In this document: positions 20,961-31,573 of the stretch, piece by piece | Position numbering within the stretch: position 1 is the stretch's first letter | How the letters are laid out: each line of letters starts with the position of its first letter | Assembly (NCBI GenBank): GCA_963682025.1 | Contig: OY821519.1 | Coordinates: 9,623,168-9,687,167 of the forward strand | From: Cordilura impudica | Taxonomy: Eukaryota; Arthropoda; Insecta; Diptera; Scathophagidae | Length of the DNA stretch: 64,000 nucleotides | Direction: 5' to 3' | Position numbers and translations under genes: made by a program | Notes under the pieces: model-generated | The model's database searches: none | The model's input: only the letters and a program-made list of their open reading frames with translations | What the model was told of the DNA's origin: nothing

Positions 20961-21812
20961 TATTTTTTCTTTGGTTGCCAAAACTACCGGACAAAAGGTG
21001 GCAAATTGAAATCTTGTGTGGATTTTGGGACAACATTTACCTTTACAGTACGTCTTTTTGGTACTTAAGACATATGTCCGTTATTATAAAAGTGGTCTAA
21101 GTCAAAATTTCAATAATTGTTAAATTCACGTTTACTTCAATCCAAATTAATTAAATGATTTTTTTTTTATTTTTTCATCAAACTATTTAAGTCGTTTTTA
21201 TGATTTTCAGTTAATTTTGAAAATAGTTTAAGTCAATTCTAATTTTCCGTATGAGATTTATACAAATTTTCACATTCATATTTAATGTGCATTAATGAAA
21301 AAAAAATTATTTTACTTATTCAAAACAAAATATATATGACTTAGACCACTTTCATAATTATGGGCCCATAAAAATAAATATTTAGGTTTCATTTTGGTTA
21401 TTCAACTTGTTTTACGAACAATAAAAAAACAAATTATCGAATAATTATATATCTATTTATGTAAGAAAAATATCACCTTGGAAAGAGATTATTTGTTCCT
21501 GAAAATAATAATCGGATCTTGCAATGTGGCCAGATCTCACGAGTGTGGTTACGTGGCAAGGATGCCAACTTAACGCTTTTCGCGTTAAGGCCTTTTATTA
21601 AAAATAATGTTGAACGAAGTAATTAATTCCATCAAATGTTTTTTTAAAAAATTTATTAAAAAATTAAAAAACAATTCTATATATGGCCTGAAAATGAGAA
21701 TATAATACGTTTTTATTTAAAAATAAAGAATTGTTATAAAAATGTTGTACGCACTTCATTATTTTTGTGGTACTGTTTTACACTTATTGCTTCAAGAAAG
21801 TTGCCACCGGTG
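20961..21812. other. no gene seen; AT-rich spacer
   Basis: No frame with recognisable content. Contains TTGCCAAAACTACCGGACAA near 20982 and AACGCTTTTCGCGTTAAGG, a short inverted repeat, at 21573-21591. Confidence 0.45.
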
Positions 21813-21843
21813 CACAGTGGCTAAAAATCGTTTTTCATTGGCC
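21813..21843 (+). repeat. possible terminus of the diverged Transib
   Basis: CACAGTGGCTAAAAATCG begins with the same heptamer as the two Transib copies. At about 22 bases from it lies CCAAAATTC, a weak nonamer-like block. It lies 1 kb from the 3' side of the minus-strand Transib relic at 22780-23760, as a left terminus would. No right partner (CACTGTG plus CGGTG) was found, so this is tentative. Confidence 0.35.
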
Positions 21844-22198
21844 AAAATTCTGTAACTTTTGATATTTAGTTGAACTTGACTTAGTTTTAATTTATATAAA
21901 ATTGATTGAGTAGTTTTTAAGGAATTCTAGGTCGAAATTGAACTTTTGATTTTTTTTAAACTTTTAGAGTTTAATTTTTTTTTTATTTATTAAAAAATAT
22001 CATATTGGGATTATAAAAATATTTATTATTATTTTGTAGCAATTGGATTTTTTTTTTTTAAATGTTTACACTAAAAAAAATTTTTACATTAAAAAAAAAA
22101 AAAAAATCAACTGGAAATTTTGCTATTACTACTGAAAAATTAAAAATTTTTTGCTGGCAAATTTGCAAATATGTTTACACTTAAAAAAACGTTAGTAA

Positions 22199-22574
22199 TC
22201 TATAAAATTAATAGGCTAGGCGATTTATTGTTCTCGATGTTTTGTTTTACCGTTTTATCCCGATTTTGACCAAACGTATATTATTTGAAAGGTATTTCTT
22301 TTTAGCAGTTCACCAGATATACAGATTTTGAAATTTTTTCCTTTATTTTGAGTAAATTGTATATAAAGTTGCTACTAACACATACATCAAATTAAACATA
22401 TGTGTGTTCTATTAAATTTGTTAATGAGTTTGTTAATGAGTTTGTTAATGAGTTTGTTATCTTCATTCACAATAATAATAACCCATAAAATTGTTGGTTT
22501 GTGAATTGGCTAAGTTGAGATATAAAGTTGCCTAGAAATTGCACTCGTATTTCGAGCGCTAAAAGTCTTGCTAT
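22199..22574 (+). mobile_element. Helitron, subfamily A, with a decayed 3' end
   Basis: Starts TCTATAAAATTAATAGGCTA. The 3' end has GCACTCGTATTTCGAGCGC, but the tail reads TAAAAGTCTTGCTATT rather than TGGAATCTGCTAGT. The GAGTTTGTTAAT unit is repeated three times at 22423-22456, a small internal tandem expansion not seen in other copies. Confidence 0.85.
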
Positions 22575-22779
22575 TAGCACAGAAATATTTATAATTTTTT
22601 GCTGTCGAATTTATCCATTTTAGCAAAATAATTCTGCTGAACATTAGCGCAATGATTTTGATTTTGATATGAAGGGTTTTTTATTTTTTGAATCTTTCAT
22701 ATTTATTAAAACATTTCATATAGATGTGGGCAAGAAAACCTTTTAAAAATAAAAACTGCAATAGATTTTAATAACTTTT

Positions 22780-23760
22780 GTAATAATGGGAGGTTCCGTT
22801 TATTATTAGTTTTTTACTAATACTATGTTTTTCATACTTAAATAACAGTGAAAGGCAATAATGAATAATTCTTTTAATTCAAGTATTGATTCCAAATATT
22901 CCATATTCGTTTCTGTGTTATTTCTGTGCTTTAATAGTTTTTTGACTTCTTTATCTAAATCCCGATGTTCCACTTTCCATTGATTTCGAATACTGGAGAT
23001 GAACGGATCTGACGTTGCAAATAATATATTTAATAGATCTTCATTTGTGGAATTTCGTGAAATTTTTCTGGTATTGTGCTATCTATAAAATCTGTAATCC
23101 TTATTCCTTTTTTCTGAGCCTCCTCTGATAGATCTCCAAGTGGCACCAAATGATACTTAATGACATCTTCTCCATGATAAAGGATTTTGTGAACTGTTGC
23201 AGACATATTTCTCCATGGGTAGTTGGTTGTATATATATTTGTAGTTTCCTTAGCATAATCTCCAAATTTCTAGATTCAATTTCTTCTTTCTGGGATTATT
23301 TTAAATCTGAAAATAATGTTTAAATCCACTCTTGTTACTTCAGATGCTGTTTCTGGATCTGAAAGGAATCTTCTTGCGGTATTGCTATCATTTGTATTGC
23401 CTGACCTTTGTTTTGGCTGATCTATAATCAATCCAATTTTGCGATATTCATCTTGAAAGTTTTTGTTTTTTTAACTTCTAACTCTTTGTTGGTTTCGTTG
23501 TTTCTTACCGATCCTGAAGACCCGAAATCCAAATCATAACTGATTTTTAGTATGTGTTCCATAAGTCGTATTTGCATGTAGTGGTGATAATCCAAATTCA
23601 TATGCATCGGTATTATCTAATGATTTTGTTGGGACTTGGTTTAATTGGCTTAATGTTGCTTGGCATATAGTGCAGCTGGATATAGCCTTCGTTTTAGTCG
23701 AAGCCTGGCCTACTGCTCCATCTATCATTGTCAGCATTAATTGGTACTTACTTCAATTTG
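22780..23760 (-). pseudogene. third, diverged Transib transposase relic
   Basis: Minus strand. Upstream part (23534-23737): MLTMIDGAVGQ, then CTICQATLSQLNQ (CxxC) and YEFGLSPLHANT, which align with CPICKKSQ and YGMSPLHARIR of copy 2. Middle: pieces resembling TVHKILYHGEDVIKY near 23190 and LGDLSEEAQKK near 23120. Downstream: SRNSTNEDLLNILFATSDPF and ISSIRNQWK near 23000-23060, aligning with QNEDLFNMLAASSDPLISSL. Many frameshifts and stops are present. It is much more diverged than copies 1 and 2 and belongs to another Transib lineage. Confidence 0.85.
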
Positions 23761-24025
23761 CTGCCCATCTATTATAAGCTATAAAACACCTAAAGCACAA
23801 ACTAAATACACCATTGTATACTTATAAGGCTGTTTAAATTATCGTAACATGAATTTTTATTTATTTTTTTTTTTTTGAGTAATTTAGTGCAAAATTATAT
23901 ATAGGGTTAAGGAGGACACTTTCGCCTTTCTCCGGATGGTATACGTTTCTTGTTCCCTTTTGTTCCCTAGAAGTTCTGTTCCACTAAATTTTAAATTTGA
24001 CAAAAATTTAGTGGTTTAATAAATA
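23761..24025. other. no gene seen
   Basis: Short AT-rich gap between the Transib relic and the next Helitron. It may hold the missing end of the Transib relic, but no CACTGTG was seen. Confidence 0.4.
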
Positions 24026-24380
24026 CTAACAGATCCCAGCCCTCGAAATTCGAGTGCAATTTCTAGGATATTTTATTTTTTCATTTAATAAATTATTTTA
24101 TAAGACCCTAAAGGTATGCAAACCATTTTTAGCCATTTCACAATTTAACACTTTTTATTGTCGTTATTGTCTTTATGGGTTTATGTCCAAAATTATTTTT
24201 CAATTTAACACAGGGGTTTTTTCAAACACATTAACAAATTTAATAAACACACACACATCATTGTATAATTTTATGTGTGTTAGTATCAACTTTAAAAGCA
24301 GTTTACTCCAAAAAAAAAAATGTAAAAATTTAAAAATCTGTAAAACTTACAAAAACTAAATACCATAATACTACCAATCT
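24026..24380 (-). mobile_element. Helitron, 5'-truncated
   Basis: The 3' end is CTAACAGATCCCAGCCCTCG with the palindrome CTCGAAATTCGAG, then TTTCTAGGATATTTTATTTT, CCTAAAGGTATGCAAACC and AATAAACACACACACATCA. It stops around CTTACAAAAACTAAATACC. Its CTAGGATATTTTATT segment is the empty-site form of the nested insertion at 698. Confidence 0.82.
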
Positions 24381-24794
24381 TGTAAAAAGGACCGCAGGTC
24401 ATTATCGATGATAACTTGCGAGTAGTAACCATTTATTTTTGATAAAAAAATAACAAAATCACCTCTTCTTCTGATATTAAACAAACAGTTCAGTTTGGCA
24501 GCACGCCGCACCCACAATTAGCCAATTTTTCTTCTACCTTAATCTGGATATATTAGCAACAAAATGCCGTTAGAGTTTTAAAAAACGGTGACAAAAAATT
24601 ATGCTTTTGACCAATGAAATCAAAATCAAAAGTTCTTTGCGCAATCAAAAATAATAATTTGGAACTAACAAATAGTATACTTAATCGAAAATATTAGGTT
24701 AAAACTAGTTTAAAGAAAGAATGAAAAAAATATCAAAAAATTGTAATAAATTTTTTTATGCCCTATAAGCACCAAAAATATTTGACGCGCAGTG
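24381..24794. other. no gene seen
   Basis: Spacer with no recognisable frame or repeat. Confidence 0.45.
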
Positions 24795-26790
24795 GGGTAA
24801 ATTTCAAAAACAGCGTAACATGTAATTGTATTGGTGAAAAAATTATGATATTATGATAATAATGGAAAATGAAAAATTAAAAATAAAAAATGAAAAAGAA
24901 ATGAAAAATGAAAAATGAAAAATTAAAAATGAAAAATAAAAAATTAAAAATAAAAAATGAAAAATTAAAAATGAAAAATGAAAAATTAAAAATGAAAAAA
25001 CGAAAAAAAAAATGAAAAATGAATAGTGAAAAATTAAAAAAAATAATTAAAAAAATGAAAAATAAAAATGAAATAAAAAATAAATATAAAAATAAAAATA
25101 AAAGTAAAATAATAATAAAATAAAATAAATGGAAATAAAAATAAAAAATTAATTAAAAATTGAAAAATAAAAAATGAAAAATGAAAAAAGAAAAATAAAA
25201 ATTGGAAAATGAAAAATGAAAAATGAAGAAAAAATAAAAATGAAAAATAAAAAATAAAAAAAAAAAAAAAATAAATAAAAAATAAAAAATGAAAAATTAA
25301 AAATGAAAAATAAAAAATATAAAATGAAAAATAAAAAATTAAAAAAAAAAATAAAAATAAAAAGGAAAAATTAAAAATAAAAATTTAAAAATAGAAAATG
25401 AAACATGAAAAATAAGAAATAAAAAACTAAAATTAAAAATGAATAATGAAAAATGAAAAAAAAAAAAAATAAAAAAATTAAAAATAAAAAATGAAATAAA
25501 AAATAAAAATAATAAAATAAATGGAAATAAAAATAAAAATTTAAAAATAAAAAATTAAAAATTAAAAAATAAAAATAAAAATTGGAAAATGAAAAATGAA
25601 GAAAAAAAATTAAAAATAAAAAATGAAAAATAAAAACTGAAAAATTGAAATTAAAAAATGAAAAATAAAAAATGAAAAATTAAAAAAAAAATTTAAATGA
25701 AAAATTAAAAACTAAAATTAAAAATTAAAAATTAATAATAAAAAATTAAAACTAAAAAAATAAAAATAAAAGATGAAAAAAAAAAAATGAAACAAGAAAA
25801 ATAAGAAGTGGAAAACTATAATTAAAAATGAATAATGAAAAATGAAAAAAAAAAATAAAAAAATTTAAAATAAAAAATGAAATAAAAAATAAAAATAAAA
25901 ATAAAAGTAAAATAATAATAATAATAAAATAAAATAAATGGAAATAAAAATAAAAATTGAAAAATAAAAAATGAAAAATGAAAAAAGAAAAATAAAAATT
26001 GAAAAATGAAAAATGAAGAAAAAAAATTAAAAATAAAAATTAAAAATAAAAAATGAAAAATAAAAAATGAAAAATTAAAATTAAAAATGAAAAATTAAAA
26101 AAAAAATTTTAAATGAAAAATGAAAACCGAAAAATTAAAAATAAAAAATGAATAATAAAAAATTAAAACTAAAAAATTAAAAATAAAAAATGAAAAATAA
26201 AAAATGAAACATTAAAAATAAGAAATGAAAAATGAAAAACTAAAATTAAAAATGAATAATGAAAAATGAAAAATAAAAATTGAAAAATAAAAAATTAAAT
26301 ATAAAAAATGAAAAATAAAAAAATGAAAAATAAGAAATGAGAATTAAAAAATAAAAATTGAAAAATAAAAAATGAAAAATTAAAAATTAAAAAAGAAAAA
26401 TAAATTTTGGAAAATGAAAAATGAAGAAAAAAATTAAAAATGAAAAATAAAAAGTGAAAATTGAAAATTAAAAATTGAAGAATAAAAAATGAAAAATGAA
26501 AAATGAAAAAAGAAAAATAAAAATTGGAAAATGAAAAATGAAGAAAGAGATTAAAAATTAAAAATAAAAAATACAAAGTGAAAAAAAATAAAAAATGTAA
26601 AATTAAAAAATGAAAAATTAAAAAAAAAATTTTAAATGAAAAATGAAAAACGAAAAATTAAAAATAAAAAATAGTAAATAATAATAATAAGTGATACAAG
26701 TTCTGTTTGATTTTAAGAAAGTGCTATAAAAAAATCTTTAATTACTAGATGTTTACACATCTCCCCTGCGATCGGACTCACATGATTTTT
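24795..26790. mobile_element. satellite-carrying element, copy 1
   Basis: Left flank AACAGCGTAACATGTAA, then TGTATTGGTGAAAAAATTAT (about 24807-24850). The core at 24864-26690 is an irregular array of roughly 7-bp units (AAAAATG, AAAAATA, AAAAATT). Right flank 26705-26789: TTTGATTTTAAGAAAGTGC, AAAAAAATCTTTAATTACTA, CATCTCCCCTGCGATCGGAC. Both flanks recur around the array at 51647-54716, so flank-array-flank is one repeated unit. Long phenylalanine/isoleucine-rich frames inside (for example 26295-26576) are translations of the array, not genes. Confidence 0.8.
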
Positions 26791-26792
26791 TA

Positions 26793-27330
26793 TTATACCG
26801 AACTACTCAGAATCACTTTCTGAGTCGGTTTAGCGATGTCCATCTGTCCGTACGTCCGTCTGTGATTCCATGAAAATCTTGTAATCGAACTACAGGTCGC
26901 AAATAAGATGAAATTTAGTATATAAGCTTCTATCAGCCATAGGATTAACGCTGTTGAAATCGGTGAAAATCTGTGCATATTCAGACCTAGTACCCATATA
27001 AATGACCACTTAAAATACCATTATATCCGAATTATCATGTAGATCTCGGTCAAATTGGATAATTATTAGTCACAGTTCCCATATGAAGCTGATTCAATCA
27101 ATAGAAAAAATAAAAATTTACAGATTTTTCTCAAATTTGTATATGACGTAGCCAACTATGGCCAAGATCAGTCCATTTTTTAACATAGTCCGCATATGGA
27201 TATATTCTATGAACTTTTTCAGATATGTAGGAAAAAAATTAATAACAATGCCATTCAAATTTGGTTCATGCTTATTTTCTATATCTAATTAGTTGGACCT
27301 AAGAGATAGAGTCCCTAAACGCATGGTAAA
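26793..27330 (+). mobile_element. DINE-1-like repeat, 5'-truncated
   Basis: Starts TTATACCGAACTACTCAGAA and includes GATGTCCATCTGTCCGTACG, GATGAAATTTAGTATATAAG, AAATTTGGTTCATGCTTATT and TAGAGTCCCTAAACGCATGG. It lies immediately after the right end of the satellite-carrying element. The 5' hairpin end and 3' end are not complete. Confidence 0.8.
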
Positions 27331-28459
27331 GTTGTTATTTTAAAAGGAAGGAAGTTTTCCAGGCTTGCATTATTGTTAATTGATTTTTTTTATTTTGCTT
27401 TTATAATTATACTTTTTGCTTAACACATTCCAATTGCTCTTCATTACTTTCCTTAAAAAAATAAATAAATAAATAATTCTTGCAGTGTATTTCTGATAAG
27501 TTACGTAACTTGAGATAAAGTAAAAAAAAAAAAATAAATAAAAACAAACCAATACGCATTTAATGATCGACTCGATGTCTACAACGCAATTAACGCATAA
27601 TCTTGTTTTATTTTTTAGTAATTTTTTGATTTTGTTGCTGCCCAATTGTGAATCTAGTTAACAAAAATCTATAACACGTGCATATTTAATACAACGAATT
27701 AACGTTTTTTTTATTTTTTTTCTCTCTATGGAATTCAACAATTATTGAAAAATATTGTTTTGCAAAATATTTCAACTTTGTATTTTTTTTTTATTTAGTT
27801 AGAACTACTTAGTTTATAGTATTTCATGCAGCAGCTCGACAGGTGTTCTCTGTTTAGCGTTTTTGCTTTTGTGTACGAGCATGATATTGTATGATATACT
27901 AGAACATCTTGTTTGCTTTTATTGATAATTTCGACGCATTTACAACTTGTTTTATTTTTTAATATCAATTCGATTTCAAAAGAATTTCATTGCTAATGTT
28001 AACTTTGTATTTCGTAGAAAAATATTTATGTATGTGGAAATCAAAAAAAAGCAAAAAACGGGTTTGAGCCGAAATATTTCGTTTAAAATGTTAAACTGAA
28101 GTTATGCTGGGAAAATCTAATTTTTTTTACAACTTTATAACTTGTCTTAAAATCGGAATATAACACTTGGCTTGTGTTCATTTTTCTGATTTTTACCCCA
28201 TATCTAGATTTTCCAGTGGGAAAATCCGTTCATTTTGCAATCAAAATGCTGTGTTTGTTTTCGTCGAATCTTTTATTGATCACGGAATGTTGTTGTGACA
28301 GACTTTTATGTTTAATTCGTTTTCTAACTATAAAATAACAATTATAAAAACATTTTTGTATAAGAAAGAAATCAAAATATTTTCTTTTAATATAAAAAAT
28401 TTCTGTTATATTAGAAAGTGTTCACAAAAACAAGTAAGAGTGTTAAATTCTTTGTTACA
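27331..28459. other. no gene seen; AT-rich spacer
   Basis: Contains an AAAT/TTTA microsatellite at about 27457-27475. No recognisable frame, and the short frames are K/N/F/Y-rich. Confidence 0.45.
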
Positions 28460-29125
28460 GTCCACCAGGGTTGAACCTTTACATTTATATCAGGACTTAT
28501 TACTCTATTTGCAATAAATTTAAACAAAGTAAATTGAAAAAGTTAACAATTTGATAAACTTTATACTAAATTATTAAAACAAACACACCGAGTTTGTAAC
28601 AATTTTTAGAGGTGTATTTTTTTGGTCATAACTTGGTACAATGATGCCCGATTTACCGTTATAATGACAATCAACATAATTTTAAGTTTATCCAGGGGTC
28701 GAATCGTCGCATTCGTTATCGAAATTTTTCGATCGAAACTATTTTGTATTTCGCAAAGTAAAATACTAAGACTAATTGTACTCTGTCACAGCTAACGAGT
28801 TACGGGTCCAAAGTTAATAATAAAAGAGAAACGAGGTCTGACGATGTTCCGTCTTCTTAAAATAATAAACCAAAATATGGAATTTCGATTGATTTTACTC
28901 GATATCGAATGCAACGATTTGTCCCCAGGGAAATAGTTTATTTTGTGAATGAACGTGATTTCAACAGACAGACAGACAGACCGACGGACTAACATACCTA
29001 AATCGATTCGAGGTGTTATAAAGATCAAAAATATATATATACTTTGTGTGGTCGCAAATTTACTTTTCTTACAAACGGAAAGACAAACTGATATATACCC
29101 TTTGCAGAGTGGTGTGAAGGGTATA
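28460..29125 (-). mobile_element. DINE-1-like repeat, second family, split by a MITE
   Basis: Matches 8669-9155: TTTACATTTATATCAGGACT, GGTACAATGATGCCCGATTT, TATTTTGTGAATGAACGTGA, GACAGACAGACAGACCGACG, AGGTGTTATAAAGATCAAAA. It closes with the hairpin TATACCC...GGGTATA at 29094-29125. The body is interrupted at about 28695 by a small TIR element. Confidence 0.78.
28695..28924. mobile_element. small TIR MITE inside the DINE-like repeat
   Basis: The left end GGTCGAATCGTCGCATTCG and the reverse complement of the right end, GGACAAATCGTTGCATTCG, match at 16 of 19 positions. The flanking direct repeat is CCAGG (CCAGGG on both sides). The uninterrupted sequence is seen in the copy at 8669, where no such segment exists. 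About 230 bp; superfamily not determined. Confidence 0.72.
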
Positions 29126-29225
29126 ACAAACATTAATTGAGAAAAAAAATTCCACGTAGGCAACGAACCCATGACCCACCGTTTAACATAACTGATAAGT
29201 TGTGTTTGTTGGTGAAGTTAATATG

Positions 29226-29257
29226 TATACCCTCTGCACAGTGGTGTGGAGGGTATA
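29226..29257. repeat. DINE-type terminal hairpin, extra copy
   Basis: TATACCCTC and GAGGGTATA form the stem. A second, similar hairpin closes the element 100 bp upstream at 29094-29125. The same TATACCC...GGGTATA end also occurs at 34904 and 49722. Two termini in a row suggest a fresh terminus added by read-through, or a nested truncated copy. Confidence 0.7.
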
Positions 29258-29307
29258 AAAAACAAATGATTGAGTTTTGTGGAGGTGTCTCATTTAATTC
29301 GTAACTC

Positions 29308-30025
29308 TTAAAGGGGCGGGGAGGGAGGGTAAGGTTTTAAAAATTAAAAAAGTCGTATTTTCATAATTCTTTTTTGAAGAAATGAATAATGTTGGATTAT
29401 TTATTTCATATACAAGTTAAAGCATAACATTTGAAGAATCGTTGAAAAAATTTTCAATTTATAATTTTAATAAATAAGTCCGTGACAGCGAATCTCCGGA
29501 GGCATTGTTTTTTTGCGATGAACATCATAACTCGTTACCGGATCATGTGACATAAAAAAATCTAAATGAGTTTAAAAGGTGACATGTTTCCTGAGTTAGT
29601 GACGAAGAGGAGTTTTTAATTTTTTTTTTGCAGCATTTTGAAATGAAAAATACGATCTTGTTATAAAATCTCGGTAATTTGTTGTTACAAAACGGGGAAG
29701 AGAATGGAAAATGAAAGAAACTCTTCGTGGTTACCTAATGATTTATGTATAGATATAGTGTGTAAAATTTCAAAAGAATAGGAAAGTAGATTTTTAGTTG
29801 TGATGTTCACGTACTTCGAACATTTATTTGCGAGAAAATCGTTTTATAGTTTTTTAAAAACTGATTTGTATACGATATACCGTATGAGGCCGGTCGCTGG
29901 AAACGCTGTATCTTCTTAAGTTTTGCTCCGATTTACCTGAAATTTTTATACAACACACTTGATATGTTGTACATTCAGATAGAGGAATGTAAAAAAAGGT
30001 TTTAAAACCTTACCTTCCCCTTTAA
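29308..30025. mobile_element. non-autonomous TTAA-flanked TIR element (piggyBac- or Kolobok-like)
   Basis: TTAA at 29308-29311 and 30022-30025. The inner ends are AGGGGCGGGGAGGGAGGGTA and the reverse complement AGGGGAAGGTAAGGTTTTAA; both carry GGTAAGGTTTTAAAA. No transposase frame in 710 bp. TTAA targets fit piggyBac or Kolobok; AGGG ends favour Kolobok. The assignment is provisional. Confidence 0.7.
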
Positions 30026-30055
30026 ATTAATAACGAGGACTCTATTATATAGATA

Positions 30056-30545
30056 CTAGCAGAGCCCAGCACTTGAAATTGGAGTGCAAATTCTAGGAAA
30101 TTTTATTTTTTCACTAAAAGTTTTTAATCTATGTATATATATATGTACATAAAAAATTTATGAGTATTAAAATAAAATTCAGTAAAATGTGAGTTTTTTA
30201 ATACAATTCATTAAATTTCATTATAAATATTTTTTGAACACACAGAAGATATATAAATGGGTTTGGTAATAACTAGTTTTATAAGAGCCTAAAGGTATGC
30301 TAAGCAACTTTAGCAAATTCATAAACACACACACAGAGCATTGCATGGTTTTTTATTTGAACCTTAAATATGTGTTTTATGTATATGTTAGTAGCAACCT
30401 TAAATGCTTATTACTCCAAAAAAATTTACCAGATGTTGCAAATCTATAAAGATGGTGCACATCTGTAAAGAAATACCTTTCAAATGGTATATTTTTTGTA
30501 AAAATCGGTTCGCAACTAAGCGTGTAGAAGATTACACGATTTTAT
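30056..30545 (-). mobile_element. Helitron, subfamily B
   Basis: The 3' end is CTAGCAGAGCCCAGCACTTG, with the hairpin CACTTGAAATTGGAGTGC weakened by changes. The body carries GAACACACAGAAGATATATA, CCTAAAGGTATGCTAAGCAA, AGATGGTGCACATCTG and GTAAAAATCGGTTCGCAACT. It shows the empty-site form of the nested insertion at 56299. The 5' end is truncated. Confidence 0.82.
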
Positions 30546-30559
30546 TTCAGGAGAAGACA

Positions 30560-31420
30560 AACTTGTTTTTATAAAGTTGATTAGTTATATTTCTTTGTTG
30601 TGAAATGTGTAACCTTAAAAATAACGTTAGAAGAGGAATCGTCCAATGTAGACTTAATCACATCAGTCTTGGTGCCGTGATATATATGCAAAATCAAGAA
30701 AATATGTTTGTGCTCCTTTGGGGTAAATGAATACGAGTTGATTTTCTTACTCCTTAAGATGGTTGTCATTTCTGACTGAACATTGGCACCAGAAAAAAAT
30801 AGTTTCTTTTGTGTTGGCTGACATTTTTTAATTCTTGGTTTAGTTGCTGAGCCAAAAGTTGAATGTTTACATCATGCAGAAAGATAGGTGAACAGAATGA
30901 TGTTCCAATAGAAGATACCGACCTGCTTGTCACTGTTTTTTCCTCTGGACGTTTGAGTTTTTTTAGTTCAAAAGCTTAAAAAAAAATCTTTAACCAGAAG
31001 GAGATTCTTGGCATTTTTATGGAAAAACATAACGCTTTAGCCAAGGGCAATTTGCCGAATTCGTGACAAGAAAGAACAAGAAGAACCACCAGATAAAGAT
31101 TCAAAATTGTGGCGCACTGTAACATGGAGACAAAATCTCTTGTACCGAGTAACGAAATTTTTTGTGTAGGTTCACGCTGATCAGAAGCGAAATATAAAAA
31201 CATTTTGTCGTTCAACAAATCTTCAAAGAAAAGAATCGGTGATGGTTCATTTGAAGAAAAAGTTCTTTCCCAAGTAGAGGAACATACACTGAATCCAAAA
31301 AGTCTCTGTACAGTTGTACCTTTAAAAAAAACGCAACAGGCAACAAAACATATCTTACTGTTAATATTTTATTTAGTTAAAATTTGTAACAAAATCCTAC
31401 GGAGAAATTAATGTAAAAAT
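30560..31420 (-). pseudogene. unrecognised coding-like relic
   Basis: The minus strand holds consecutive open stretches: one ending at 30976 with EDLLNDKMFLYFASDQREPT and TRDFVSMLQ, a middle stretch (FELKKLKRPEEKTVTSRSVS, then FLHDVNIQLLAQQLNQELKN), and 30581-30769 (FTPKEHKHIFLILHIYHGTK). They are in different frames, separated by stops. Composition is protein-like rather than homopolymer-driven. I do not recognise the family. It lies between a Helitron and a hAT element, so it may be a captured or processed gene fragment, or an old transposon. Confidence 0.45.
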
Positions 31421-31573
31421 GCTGCAACTCTGTTTTCTAAGAACAAAAAAGTCTCCCTACAATGACGATATAAGCAATATCTGTGGTTTTCTAGAATAAC
31501 CGCGTATGTCATAAAATAAAAATGTTCAGGGGAGCCAAAAACGTTATATGTATTTGAAATTATGGGCTCGATA

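Noticed and set aside
24770..24800. CGCAGTGGGG as the missing terminus of the third Transib
   Set aside because: Wrong orientation for a right end and not CACTGTG; no 5-bp duplication matching CGGTG.
26295..26576. 93-codon frame rich in phenylalanine and isoleucine that looks like a membrane protein
   Set aside because: It is a translation of the irregular AAAAAT-N heptamer array on the minus strand; the same artefact appears at 51893-52267.
24795..26690. Possible CRISPR-like array because of regular short repeats
   Set aside because: Unit of about 7 bp with no spacers; simple satellite in eukaryotic DNA.
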